64,000 nt of DNA from Rehmannia glutinosa (GCA_016081115.2 JABTTQ020000187.1:310001-374000); one strand, 5' to 3'. Shown: positions 46,025 to 58,590, counted from the first letter of the stretch. The notes: a model not told the origin generated them from the sequence alone. Program-made: numbers and translations.

Positions 46025-49000
46025 TCATCGCCTTCGCTGTCTCCTTCTTTCCTCTTCAGCTCTGTCATCATCAGCTCTATTTCTCTTCTTTTCTTCTTCA
46101 GCTGCTTTTTTCTTCTCATAAGCTCTCTTCGCAGCTTCATCTTTTCTTTTTCTTTCTTGCCTTTCTTGCCACATCTGATCTTGTCTTTTGTTTTCTTCTT
46201 CAATTCTCTTCACATATTCATCATTCTTCCTAGCCACTTCCCGGTTAGCTACTTTATCATACCCAACCCAGTAGATCCTTCCCTTCTTGCCTGGATCTAC
46301 ATATTCAATATTTTTGGGTAGAGGTCTAGGTTGAAAACCTCTTCCTCCACCACTCATTCCTCCTCCTCTGGGCGTATATTCAGACGAGTCTTCTTCTTAC
46401 CAAATTTGAATGGTCGCTAGTAGTCTTTGCTATCGCCTTCTTCGCATAGCTTCAGACCTTTCTTCCGGTACAAATTCCAGGCTTGGGCTATGGACATGTT
46501 TTTGAAATAACCTTCAGATTCGAGCCTTTTAAATTCTTTAACGGATCTTGGCTCGTCTCCATCATCTGGAATGGCATCTGTGTCCTTTGCTGCCAGAATG
46601 CCACCGTAAGTTTTCAGTACTTCTAAAACACGGCCATCTGTCTTTCTTTCAACCTCATTCATCCCTGCTTCCACAATTTTTCTCTTCTCAGACATAGGTA
46701 CAGCAGAGTGTTGGAGCGGCAGAGCACTGGAAGTTTGTTGATTATCGATGATGTGACATGACCTTGCCTTTGAGGGTTTGTGAAGATTAAGGTCACATCT
46801 TTTGACCTTTCCCCTCATGACTTTTCCTTCTCCTTCTTCTTTTCAAAAACTGTCACTTCCTTCAGCTTCCTTAGGTATTTCTCTTCCCCTTTTTTGGCAT
46901 CATCGAAGGAGAGAGGAACCCCTAGAAACATACCAGCGAGCATGAAATCTAGGTGGCTGAGAGCGGAGTTCTGCTTGGAGTCTGCTGCGACGTGTTGTGC
47001 AAAATTCTGAGCGAGTGGCTTTCGATTCAGCTGCCACTAGCTTTATTTCAGCCATGAGAAGGCTGAACTTAGTATTCATATTCTCCTCAACACGCAGAAT
47101 TACTTTTCGATGAAATTCATGCAGTAGCTCCATTTCAGTTGTGTGAGAGGCATGCATTCTGTCAATATTGGCCTGCATCCTCTTCTTTATATCAGCATTG
47201 TCAGCACTCCAAACTAGCATCTTATTGTACAATGCTTTGAAATATCGAACTTGCTCGTATCGCATTGTACTCTGCTGCTGACACCATTCCCTAATTCGTA
47301 CCACAATCCCTCGTAAGTCTGTTGTGAGGGTGGCATCTCTATTGTATAGTCGCATGTCAAGTGAGGCCGGGTGTCGTTCGATCTTCTCAATCTCTCCACA
47401 GATTTTCTTGAATACTTCAAGGATCTCACCTATCACTTCGGATTCAACTGGCGGCCATGCAGCATCAAAATCAAATTCTGCTGGAACAATGGAGTCGGTG
47501 GGAATTACTAGATCTGCTCGGATGTTGAAACGTTGCCTCTTGAGTCGCTCTCTTCTTCAAGGTCGTGATTTCAATGGAGAAAGGGAATGTTTCTTCAAAC
47601 GCATCATCTCGCACATATGGGATCGATTGAATAGTTGTTCGCACCTTTGATGATCCTGGTTGAGTCGATTCTGCTGCAGCTTTAGGAGCCTGCGTAGGTG
47701 ACTCGGTCTCAACTGGGCCTTGTTGAGTGGATTGGGCGGTGATCGAGCCCTTTGTCTTATGACTTCGTCGGTCGCAATAGATTCTACTAAATGAATTTCC
47801 TTGTCCTCAGCTACATCATCAGCATCATCGGAGGATGATGAAGCCTGGGGGCTTGGTTCATCATCAAAATTGAACTTTTGACGAGCAGCTTTAAAAGTTT
47901 CCTGACTCGTCTGTGGAAGAACATCCTCAGCTGAGTCTTTGGGATGAGCAATGGGAGTGGACTCGGCCGTCTTGAGGATCCCAGAAAGGATATATCAGGG
48001 TTGTCCTGGGAATCATGAAGAGCACTAATCTCATTTTCAGATTCAACAATAATGACAGGAGGGATGTTCTTATCTCCTTGAGTTTTACCCAGGGAAGTCT
48101 CAACCTCTCTTGGGCCTTCAATACCTCCAACAGTCTCAATTACAGCGAGGTCTTCGACAATCCTTTCGACAGACGCAACTGTCTTAGGGTCTTGGACATT
48201 GGCATCCGAAGGAGTCTCAACCCCTTGGATTACGCTTTTAGTGCCCAGAGTGTTAACTCCCGGGGCATTTCCAACCTGTGCCTCGACTGCATCGGCGTCC
48301 TCGGCCTCACCGCAGCGATTGGCACTTCACCGGGAGACTCAACTATCCGAGCTTCGTTAGTGTCAATCTGATGTGGTTCGTTTTCCTTTTCAACTTCGCC
48401 TCCTTTCTGCAATGTGGAGTCATCTGCAGTATCCTCCGACCTTGCTGCAGTTGAGTGAGTTTCCCCCTCAACTAGCACACCAGTTGAGTGACTGACGATA
48501 GGGTCACTCTTCTCCAAACTCCCGACTGCTTCCGTTGAGTGCTCAGCCGTGGGGGCAGGTGGTAAAACACCTTCAATAGGGGTTGGATCAACTTGGGTGT
48601 CCAAGTTCCCAGTTTCATCGCCAAGTCCCTTAGATCCATTTTCGGAGTGAACTGGGGATGTAGTTGCAGCTATAATTGTGGCAATGTGATGCACTACTCC
48701 CAAAGGGTCTATCTCTAGGAGAGATTTTGAGGACTCTCCTGGTCCTTCCATCAACTGTTGTTCGTGCATCAACCTGGATTCCCGCATGGCTTGCTGCATA
48801 TCCAACTTCTCCTTCGCAGCAATGGGATCCATGTTTCATCACTTTCCGAGAGTGCATCGATGTGAGGATGAGTGTGCTCCAAAGTTCAAGTGAGTGGGCA
48901 TATATTCGTCTTTTCACGAGCTTCAACTTCTTCAGCTGCTTTGGCTTGTTCATTATCCTTGAAGATTTGTAAGATATTCAAGAAATTTTCTTCATCAAGG

Positions 49001-50598
49001 GCCTGAATCACCTTGGTGATGCCAAGGAATTCGAACAATTCCTCCTCTTTTTCTATGAACTCAGGGCGTTCAAATTGCACCCTTGAGTGCCTCAGTTTCC
49101 ACGCCCTCCATTCACGTAGACGGTGCTGGATGTCTGGGTATATTGGAGAATACATGATGACATCATCATCGCAATCTTGTTCTTGTCCTTCCTTTTCTGG
49201 AATGGAAGGTAGCATACTCGCTTCTTCACCTTGAAGATTGTGGCGGGGAGACATAACCCTTTCGTGCAGGGGATTCGATGTCTCTCCGCTTCTTCCTCCT
49301 CATTCATTCACAAGCTGGGCCTTCTAATTGCCTCTTGATCCCCTCGCCAGACTTGCATTTGTTTCATTAACAACTTCTGGAGACTGCACTTCTTTTGTAC
49401 CAGCAGTCTCGGAAACTTTTTCCAGCTGAGTTACAGATTCAACTATTTTCTCAAGCTCTGAAAGCTTGAAGATTCTCTTTCTTCTTTTTGTCCTTACCAG
49501 AGGAATTTCTGGTTTGGATTTCTCTTCTTCAGGTTCTTGGGCAGCAGGGGCCGGAGCATATTTCTTGGATTGAGGAGCTGCCTTTCTTGGCTTGGCAGTC
49601 CTCTTCTTTCTGATGGCCAGAGAAGGTATTTGGTATTCCTTCTCCGCCTCGGCTGCATGGGCAGGAGACACGGCTGCTCGGGTAGGTGACTCGGCTATAG
49701 GGGCAGGTGCGTCTTTCTTCTTTGCTGCAGGGGCAACTTTCTTCTTCGTAGCTGCAGGGGCAACTTTCTTCTTGGGAGGGGAGGCAACAACTGTTTCCTT
49801 GGGGTCAGCTGATTCCCCCTCACTTGTGTCCGCCCTCTTCGCATAGGCTCTCTTCTGGGCTCCTGAAAGGTTAGACCTGAACATCCTCTTGTTTACATGG
49901 AAGGGCTTTCCATGTTGAAGGGGAATGCCCTTCACTTCCATTAAATGGCCAATGACTAGGCCATAGCCGAGTGATCTTCCAAAGGATCCATCTTACTTGA
50001 ACGATTTATTCACAATGTTCTGGCAGAGTCTGTTGTACAGGAACTCAACCCAGTTAACTTTCTTTCCTTGCATGATCGCAGCCATGACGATCAGCTTAGT
50101 CTTTGATAGCTGGTTAAAGCTACCAAACTTCATGTCCACACATTTTGAGACGACATCCATCAACTTATGGTAGTCATCTTTCAGCAATTTCTTGTCAGCT
50201 GTGTAGACCACCTTCGCAGCACACTCGGGTTTGGCTACTTCTTTCCATGCAGCAGCCAAGTCAACATCAGCTTCGTATATTTCCGGCATACCCTCGGACG
50301 GTAATAAGCAGTGCTCCACAAGGTCCTTAGCATTTATCATGATGTCCTTGCGGTGGACGGAGGACTTGATACCTTCGTCCTGCACCTCGGCATTCACATA
50401 GAACTACGCCACCTCTTCCAGGTAGGTGTGCGAGTATTCTATTGTCAAAAAGGCTTTAAGCCCAGATTGTTCTGACATATCCGCGATTTTCTTCACAAGG
50501 GTTGCATATGAACCCTGCTTAACCATGCCTTTGAAATCCACAGTCGAACCAGAGTGGATTTGCTTCGATAACTTGACGAAATCAATCTTTGGTGCCAT
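46025..50598 (-). pseudogene. Element 2 third ORF downstream of pol, broken
   Basis: Starts MAPKIDFVKLSKQIHSGST at 50598. A stop at 50404-50406 and another at 49993-49995 interrupt an N-terminal domain otherwise alike to that of element 1. The best preserved block, 49941-49324, has a Lys/Ala/Pro-rich repeat (KKKVAPAATKKKVAPAAKKK) resembling linker-histone tails, then KRRKRIFKL. An acidic middle (48832-48230) and a helical block follow, including WCQQQSTMRYEQVRYFKALY (47436-46900). The charged C-terminus 46357-46025 carries NIEYVDPGKKGRIYWVGYD and about 70 residues rich in Glu, Lys and Arg, probably coiled coil. Preservation of the same architecture in both elements argues that it was once a functional protein. 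Function unknown. Confidence 0.65.
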
Positions 50599-50734
50599 TT
50601 TTAGAAGTTTCTACCGATTAAATCTTGATAAGCTTGCTTGAGAACCTATAGGGTTTTCAAGAGAAAAATGACTTGCTTTCGAATGTTTGAAGATGAACAG
50701 TTTTAAGTGTGAGAGAGAAAACTGAGAGAAAGAG

Positions 50735-50742
50735 TATATAAG
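50735..50742 (-). promoter_or_regulatory. Internal TATA box upstream of the element 2 third ORF
   Basis: Minus strand CTTATATA, followed by CTCTTTCTCTCAG, then about 137 bases to the MAPKID start. Layout matches 38681-38690. Confidence 0.6.
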
Positions 50743-51154
50743 GGTTATGAAAGGACGTATTTTCGGTTTTTTGAATTTTGATCGAGATCAACGGCTCAGA
50801 TTTAGCACGTCACACTGCATTTAATTGCTCGCTTTTAATGCGGCAACATTTATATCCAACCATATGCTTACTGTGGAGCTTTTGATTGTACCCGTCATTA
50901 TTGCACTGATGTCATCCTTAAAAACATTCCCGCTCATTAAAAATGACTGCGTTTTTGTCACTTAGCTCATAAATGACTCAGCTTACTCCACAATTGACTC
51001 AACTTTTCTTCTCTCCCTTCGTATAATGACTCAGCTGTCAGCTAACTCGATACAACTGACTTTCCGATACAACTGATTCACTTGGCTGATTCATGAGATT
51101 TGTTCTGTTTTCATCTTTTCACGTTCCATCTTTTCTCATTGAGTCTTCTGAGTG

Positions 51155-54100
51155 TCAACTCAACTCAATTAACCCTAGCTCATGCTTAAGCTCTTCAAAT
51201 CTTGATTCACATAAAGGCTTGGTGAATATGTCAGCTAACTATTTATCAGTTGAGATATATTCCTGAATGATGTCTTTCTTTTCAACACGATCTCTTATAA
51301 AATGATATCTGACATCAATGTGCTTTGTTCTTGAATGAAACACAGGATTCTAAGTGATTGCAATAGCACTTGTGTTATCACACATAATTGGAATCTCTTT
51401 TTCTTCAATTTCATAATCTCTCAGTTGTTGTCTCATCCATAAGACTTGGGCACAACATCTGCCCGCAGCTATGTACTTTGCTTCGGTATGGATGTGGCTA
51501 TTGAGTTTTGCTTCTTGCTAAACCAGAAACCAATCTGTTTCCAAGCATTTGACATGTACCTGAGTTACTCTTCCTGTCAACCCTACATCCAGCATAGTCA
51601 GAGTCTGAGTAACCAATAAGCTTGAATCCACATTCCTTTGGATACCATAAGCCAACTTCTTGGCATCCCATCAAATATCTTATGATTCTCTTAGCTGCAG
51701 TCATATGGCTTTCTTTTGTTGCAGATTGGAATCTTGCACATACACTCATCGCAAAGGTGATGTCCGCCTTCATTGTTAAGTAGAGCAATAATCCAATAAG
51801 TGCTCTGTATCTTGTTTGATCTACAACTTTACCATCTGCATCCATGTCCATCTTGACTGATGTATTCATTGGTATATTCACAGAAGACTTCTCTTCCATA
51901 CCAAATTTCTTCATTAAATCTCTGGTGTATTTTGTTTAATTTATGAAGGTTCCATCCTTCAACTGTTTAACTTGAAGTCCTAAGAAGAATGTCAGCTCTC
52001 CCATCATGCTCATTTCAAATTTTCCTTGCATGAGGTTTGAGAACTTATTACACAAATATTTATTTGTGGATCAAAAATGATGTCATCCACATATATTTGA
52101 ACAAGCAGTATACTTTCTCCATCTTGAATTCTGAAGAGTGTTCTATCTATTTTTCTTTGGTGAATCCATTGTCAGTTAGAAATTGAGACAATGTGTCATA
52201 CCATGCTCTTGGTGCTTGTTTCAAACCATATAAAGCTTTCCTGAGCTTATACACCTTATCTTCAACGGTCTTCTGCTCAAAGCCTGGAGGTTGCTCAACA
52301 TAGACTTCTTCTTCCTACAATCCATTTAAGAATGCGTTTTTCACACCCATTTGATATACAATGAAGTTCTTATGTGCAACATAGACAAGAAACATCCCTA
52401 TTGCTTCTAGTCTTGCAACAGGAGCAAATGTTTCATCAAAATATATTCCCTCTTCTTGGCAATACCCTTTGACTACCAATCTTGCTTTGTTCCTTACAAC
52501 AGAATCTTCCTCATTCATCTTGTTTCTGAACACCCATTTTGTGCCAATAACATTTTGATGGGTTGATCCCTGCACTAATTCCCATACCTTGTTTCTCTCA
52601 AACTGATTCAGTTCTTCTTGCATGGCTTGAATCCAATGTGTGATCCAATGCCTGGGACACATATATTGGCTCTATTTGGGAAATAAAACAAGTGAACATT
52701 GCTTCTGCCGAGCTCAACTGGTTCTCACACCATCTCTCACATCTCCAATGACTAGTTCGGTGGATGGTCTCTCAACCATCTCACATCAAAGTTGAAGCAA
52801 ATCGGTTGGGTCAAATTGTCTCGATTGTGTTGTCTTGAGCAGACTCTTTCATCATCATTCACCGCAGATTTTCCAAATTGTCTTTGATATTCAGCTATCT
52901 CATCTTCAATCTTGGTTGATAACTCTTTCTTGACTTCAACATAAGGACTCTTCTTCGCATAGTTGGTGATTTAGCTTATCGCCTAACTCTTCAATATCTT
53001 CTCCATTTACATTAGGTTCATCAAAAACCACATGAATAGACTCTTCTGTGACCATAGTCCTCTTGTTCAATACTCTATAGGCTTTGCTTTCAGCTGAGTA
53101 TCTCAAAAAGATACCTTCATCAGCTTTAGCATCAAAAGCCTTTAGATTGTCCTTGCCATTGTTGTGGATGAAACATTTACATCCAAATATTCTAAAGTAC
53201 CCAACATTTGGCTTTATCCCTGTCCATACTTCATAGGGAGTCTTTGTCAGATGCCTATTAATCATGCATCTATTTTGAGTATAGCATACAGTATTGATGG
53301 CTTCAGCCCAAAATCTTTTAGGCAATCCTGCTTCAACTAACATGGTTCTAGTAGCTTCCTTGAGTGTCCTGTTTGTTCTTTCTGCTACTCCATTCTGTTG
53401 TGGAGTCCTTGCTGCAGATAACTCATGAGCAATGCCATTTTCTACACAATACTGAGTTATTATCCCATTGACAAACTCAGTTCATCTATCAGACCTTATC
53501 TATAAAATGGTTTGGCTCTTTTCATTTTGAACTATTCTCATCAGCTGAGGTAACTTCTGCAAAGTTTCCTTCTTTTTGCACAAAAAGATTGTCCATGTAT
53601 ATCTTGAATAATCATCCACCACCACTAAAGTGTATTTCTTTCCATTTATGCTGGCTGGTTCAGTAGGACCAAATAAATCCATATGCAACAGATGTAGTAT
53701 CCTTGTTGAAGATGGACTAGAATTCTCTTTGAATGATGATTTGATCTGCTTTCCCATCTGGCATGCATCACAATCACTTTCCTTCTTGTACACTGAGTCT
53801 GGCAATCCTTCTACAAGATGACTCCTTGCAAGCTTGTAAATTGTCTTGAAGATGACTCGACTTCTTGTGCCATAGCCAACTTGATTAATTGTACTCTTTG
53901 CTAAAGACAGTGCTTGTGTCGTGATCGATGATAGCCTACCACATACATGTTCTTCTGTATGGATCCTTGCAACACTATTTCATTTGATTGATGTCTTTAA
54001 TTTGGCACACTCCATATTGAATCCAACTTTGTAGCCCTTGTCACGAGTTGGTTGGTGTTTAAGTTGAGGCCTTCAACATATGCAACATCGTGATTTTTAA

Positions 54101-54290
54101 TCCATTTTTCTTAATGGATCCAGTCACCTCTTATTTCCCGGAGCTTCATTTCCTCCAAATATGACCGCCTCTAATCTCCTTGAATTTTGACAGATTTTTC
54201 TTGTTTCCGTCGGTTCCGGGAATACCACTATCCATGTACCAGGTTCTGGCACTCATTCCTTGAACCCGCAATCAAGGAAATTAGTTTTTA
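51155..54290 (-). pseudogene. Element 2 pol: protease remnant, integrase, RT, RNase H
   Basis: Protease keeps WYMDSG near 54230 but is garbled afterwards. Integrase: zinc-motif part CDACQMGKQ and MDLFGPTEP near 53770-53680; a stop follows SDR near 53490; then LVEAGLPKRFWAEAINTV to FDEPNVNGEDI (53343-52940). RT: VIGTKWVFRNKMNEED and FDETFAPVARLEAIG. The first catalytic Asp is replaced (YQMGVKNAFLNG; GGT at 52345-52347), and YVDD is kept at 52082-52093. RNase H: YSDSDYAGCRVDRKSNSGTC. The final TGA is at 51155-51157. Several stops and indels. Confidence 0.85.
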
Positions 54291-56591
54291 GGTACCCATG
54301 CTTGTCTGGATCCTGAGGGGTTAGTGCTATAAGATGATCCAACCAACTTATAGCCAAATGACTTGACTCTAAGAGGTTGTCATCTATCTGTGCGATAATC
54401 ATAACTCACTTTGGCAAATTGCTTGGGGGTTTTAGGTTCATACAACTGTCACTTTTGTCTGTATGCTTGTGTGTGTGTTTTAGCAATTGCTTTCTTTGGG
54501 TAGTTGTGATATTTCTGAGTGTAGTGCCTGGGTGCATATGTGTGATGATGATAGCTCTTTTGCCTTTGGAATGACCTTTGCTGAGTTCTAGGTCTTTGCC
54601 ATTTAGGCTTGTATTCCATAGGTCTTTGTTGATATGTCACATTATTTCAATCAGCTTGGCTTGGGTAGTTTCTACCATTCCCGTCATATGTGTTTATTTG
54701 ATAAAACTTCTGGGGTTTTTGGTAGCTCTGTTTATTCTTCACAGAGTACTTCCTATTTGGAGTTTGCTGAGGAACTTTGCTGGATTTCTTCTCAGCTGTC
54801 CTCTCAGCATACTCATCTGGCTGTTTTCCTTTTCCTTTATATCCAAGGCCAGTTTGTTTGTGATTGTGCTTTGGAGTGAGTGTGGGTGCAACACTTGGTG
54901 TTTTGGATTTTTGAGATGCTTCATTGTTTGAAGATCATTTTTCCAAAATTACTCTGGGAGATATGCCTGTCTTATCTCCACATTCTTTTTGGCTCATAAT
55001 AAGGTCATCCAATGATTTAGATGCCTTTGTAAATGATGCAATCACATTTTTGAGATCATTTTCCCTCTTTTCTATAGCAGATATCTCTGCTATTAGTTTA
55101 GCGTTATCAGCCTTCAACTCTTTGTTCTCATCAGCTATGTGACTCAGAGTACTCAGTTCTTTAGTCAGCTGTGAGTTTTAGCTTTTGAGTTGGCTGTTTT
55201 CCTCGTTTAATAATGTGTGTGAGGATTTAATGTGCTCAAAGTCTTTCATCATTTTGCCTAATGAATCATAAAGATCAGTGGGTGATGAAGTGTATGTCAC
55301 AATCACTATCACTAGAATCTGAGTGAGATGAGTTAGAATGTACCTCATCTTCTTAGTCTGGTTGATCTTGTTCTTTAGCCATTAGACGGATCATTGTTTC
55401 TTGAGAATCACTTAAGTAGTCGGCTTCACCACTTTCTCGAGTCTCGCCGCTTGCTTTAGACTTAGTTGTCTCGGCAATCTCGCAGCCAACATAGCCTTTT
55501 TCTTTTCTGTCTTTTTCTCTCAAGACTCTTCTTTCTTCTTCATTCATGTATTTATTGACTATTGGATATGGACAGTCAATAGCAAAGTGTCCTGTTTGTC
55601 TGCAGTTCCAACTCAGGTTCTCAGCTCTTTGATCAGCTCTTTCCGTTCTTGGGTTATCAGCTCTCTCATATTTAACCGTTTGATGCTCAGCTCTCATGGG
55701 TGGCCTATTTTCCCTTGACTTAGAGGGGGCTGAATGTCTCCTGGAAGATTCACCCTTGTTTCTTTTATAGTTCTTGTTAAAGAAATTGTTAAATCTTTTA
55801 ACCATCAGGGCAATTTCCTCTTGGTCAATGGCTTTCTTGACCTCAGCTTTCTTCTTATCCTTGACTATAAGTGCAACTGTTTTGGGTACAACTGTCTCCT
55901 CTTGATATTTTCTTCTCAGCTCAAACTCATAGGCTTTGAGGTCTGAGAATAGCTCATGATTGGATGTTGTTGTGAGGTTCATTGAATGTCTTAGGGCCAT
56001 GACTTTCATTTCTCATTCAGCTGGGAGGCTTCTTAGAATCTTCATACACATTTCCTTCTGTGTATATTCTTTCCCAAGTGTTGATAGTTCATTTGTGATT
56101 TCAGTGAATCGAGCATCTAGCTGATCCAAGGTTTCACCTGCAAGCATTTTAAAATTTTCAAATTTCTGTACAACAACAGACAATTTATTTTCTTTAATTT
56201 GCTCAGATCCTTCACAAATTAAAGTTAATTTATCCCAGATTTGTTTTGCAGTTTGGTAAGATTTGATTTTGTTGAACATTGCTTTGTCCAAGGTTTTGTA
56301 AAGTATGTCCTTGGCTACATTGTCCAGGTTGTATCTTTTTCTGTCCTCGTTTGTCCACTCAGTCCTTGGTTTCTCAACCATGGTTGGTCTTGCCTCAGCA
56401 GCAGCTTCTTCTCCTTCAGCTGCAGCTGCTCTCCTTACGGTTGTATTTACTTTCAATATTTGCAGTGGCCCATCCTCTATCACTATCCACATTTCATCAT
56501 GTAAAGCATATAGATGAGCCTGTATACGAATTTTCCAGTCATAAAATTCCTCAATAGTGAACATGGGAATGCGTGTCAAATTTGCTTCCAT
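54290..56591 (-). pseudogene. Element 2 gag, nearly full length with nonsense mutations
   Basis: ATG at 56591 begins MEANLTRIPMFTIEEFYDWK, the usual DUF4219/UBN2-type gag N-terminus of plant copia elements. The frame stays open to a TGA at 56013-56015, where element 3 has TGG (Trp). It reopens to a TAA at 55353-55355, where element 3 has CAA (Gln). The zinc knuckle (55572-55613) has its first Cys changed to Ser (SWNC). Beyond are the coiled-coil stretch (55117-54935) and a basic Gln/Tyr/Lys-rich linker. Apart from these lesions it is the most complete gag here. Confidence 0.85.
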
Positions 56592-56689
56592 GATAATAAA
56601 TTTGCTTTGAAAGAGCAAGTGTTAAAAGTTTCTTTGAAAGATTGGAGATCTAGTTCAGTAACCAGTGCGGAAGGCTCAATGAACCAACC

Positions 56690-56701
56690 ACTCTGATACC
56701 A
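56690..56701 (-). other. Element 2 primer-binding site
   Basis: Minus strand TGGTATCAGAGT, three bases from LTR C; initiator-Met tRNA type with the last base changed. Confidence 0.8.
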
Positions 56702-56703
56702 CT

Positions 56704-58284
56704 TGTAGGTCCCAAGGGGTGTAAGTAAGGTTTAGATGGGGGGGTTGAATAAACCTTACCAACTTTTCGATTTTAGTCCTTTTAAAATAATTACAGAGTT
56801 AATACACAACTAAGTCCTTGAGGGACATCTAAGTTAGTTAATCAGCAGAGTTAGCCACTCAACAGACTCGATAGAGCTATTGATAGAATAACTCAGTTGT
56901 TTGGTCTAAACCTTAACTTGGCTGTGATGAGTTTTTCAGCGGAAGACTTAACACCCTTGAATTTGATTTAACTTTGTTTTAACACTTGATTTTAGCACTT
57001 AGTTATTTTATCAGTTGGATAGCAAATTATCAGCATATATAAAATATGTGTGCAAGAATGTAAATATGCTGAAATGTAAATGACACAAGTAAATTTTATA
57101 GAGGTTCGAAGATGGGGTAATTCTTCTACTCATCTCTTCTCCAACTCCTGGAAGAATCCACTAAGTAATGATCAGAGTACAAAGTGGTTATCAGTCTAGA
57201 GACAAGTCTTGATCACGCAGCTGACTTGCTCCTTGGACTCAGTCTGGAGATGCCTTGGTCACACAGTTGGCTTCTCGTCCGACTCAACTTCTTCACAGGG
57301 CAGCTGCCTTGCTACTTCAGCTCACTTTCTCAAACTTCTTTGATTTGATCATGAAGCCCTCCAATAACTTGAGATTGGTTCGACCTTGAACCTTCCTACA
57401 ATCCTCCTTGGAAAGTAGACCCCTTTTGATTCTTCAAAAGTTTCCTCTTCAACAGTTTGAAGTTGTCTTTCCTTCACAACTTGGTGTTGGATCGATTTCC
57501 TTTGAGGTTTAGGCTTGAGGATATTGCTTTAATAACTTGAGAATATTTTGTAGGTTACAATTTGAATATTGCTTGCTCATTCGTGGTTCAGGTAACCTTT
57601 TCTCAATGAAATTCCTCAGCCTTTTATAGTGAACTTTCAAAAATCTGCCCGTTGAAGAGATAGGCTGATTTTCAAAAGTCACTTTTGTTCGTTGGCTTGT
57701 CTTTTCTTGGTCTTCAGTCTTGAGATGTAGACCTTTCCTCGTATTAAATGAATGTCCAACTTTTCAGGTTCTGACACGAGGTGCAGTGCTTCCCATTGGT
57801 TTACTCCTTTTGCACGCTTCTGGGATTGAGCACTTTAAGACATGGTAGCATGGAAGTATTACTTATTTATGTAATAATCTTGACTTTTGTGCAACGGATT
57901 CTTTTCAGATAATTCCTCTTTGCAGCTGCCTTTTCCCCACGTGACTTGAGTCTTCTCCAATGATTGAGAGACTCATCTGTCACTTCAACTTGTGACATGG
58001 CTTCTAGGGTTGACTTAACTGACTCTTCACACAATTGTCCCTCAGCTGTTACGTCTTCAGTCGAGTCCTAGATCTTCTTTCTTGGCCATACTCAGATGTT
58101 CCTCAGCGGAGTCTTCACTTCACTTCTTCAGTTGACTTCTTGTATTCCCAGGCATAGCTGACTTGACTCAGCTCATTCAGCCCTATCTATTAGAATAAGA
58201 ATTACAAGGAAAATGGGGTGCCAACATTCTAATCTAAGTTTTACATGACATTAATCAAAATCTACAAAAAATAATTTCCCAACA
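56704..58284 (-). repeat. Copia LTR C, 1581 bp (5' LTR of element 2)
   Basis: Primer site directly on its left; no polypurine tract on its right, where unrelated sequence (CGGAAACT) follows. U3 carries a G-box CACGTG at 57938-57943 and many TGACT/GAGTC words. Confidence 0.9.
57620..57629 (-). promoter_or_regulatory. LTR TATA box (LTR C)
   Basis: Minus strand reads CTATAAAAGG, about 660 bp into the LTR. It is conserved at 32950-32959 (LTR A), 45082-45091 (LTR B) and 61534-61543 (LTR D, plus strand), which supports its use as the retrotransposon promoter. Confidence 0.75.
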
Positions 58285-58477
58285 CGGAAACTAAATAATA
58301 AGAGAAAGAATATTGTTTTTGTATATGTAAATTTCGCAGACTATTAATTTAGCATATTGTTCTCAAGTCGGGATTGACCAAAAACTTATTTAAGTGAAGT
58401 TATTAATTAATTGAGTATTAAATTATCGTTGGTCTACTATAATTATGATTTTATTATTATTCACACATCGATTCTAT

Positions 58478-58590
58478 TTTTGTTAGCACAATGGGGATAG
58501 TAGGAGAGGGAACATGCACTCAAATGAGATTAAACTCGAATCAATTACCCTGACAACACAAGTCTCTACCACTAGAGTACAATGAATTGT
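58478..58590 (-). mobile_element. SINE-like, tRNA-related segment
   Basis: Minus strand reads TACTCTAGTGGTAGAGACTT (A-box-like), TTGATTCGAGTTTAATC (B-box-like) and ends TCCCCATTGTGCTAAC. The order and the CCCCATTGT end match the plus-strand segment at 19985-20078. Confidence 0.5.

Larger units (their letters stand above)
44167..58284 (-). mobile_element. Ty1/copia element 2 (same family), sharing its 3' LTR with element 1
   Basis: 5' LTR 58284-56704, primer site 56701-56690, gag start at 56591, pol end at 51155, third ORF region 50598-46025, polypurine tract 45760-45747, 3' LTR 45746-44167. The body is 10,957 bp. The two LTRs are visibly closer to each other than to LTR 32071-33603. The outer flanks of the whole complex, CCATA on the left and CGGAA on the right, do not match. 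Confidence 0.85.
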
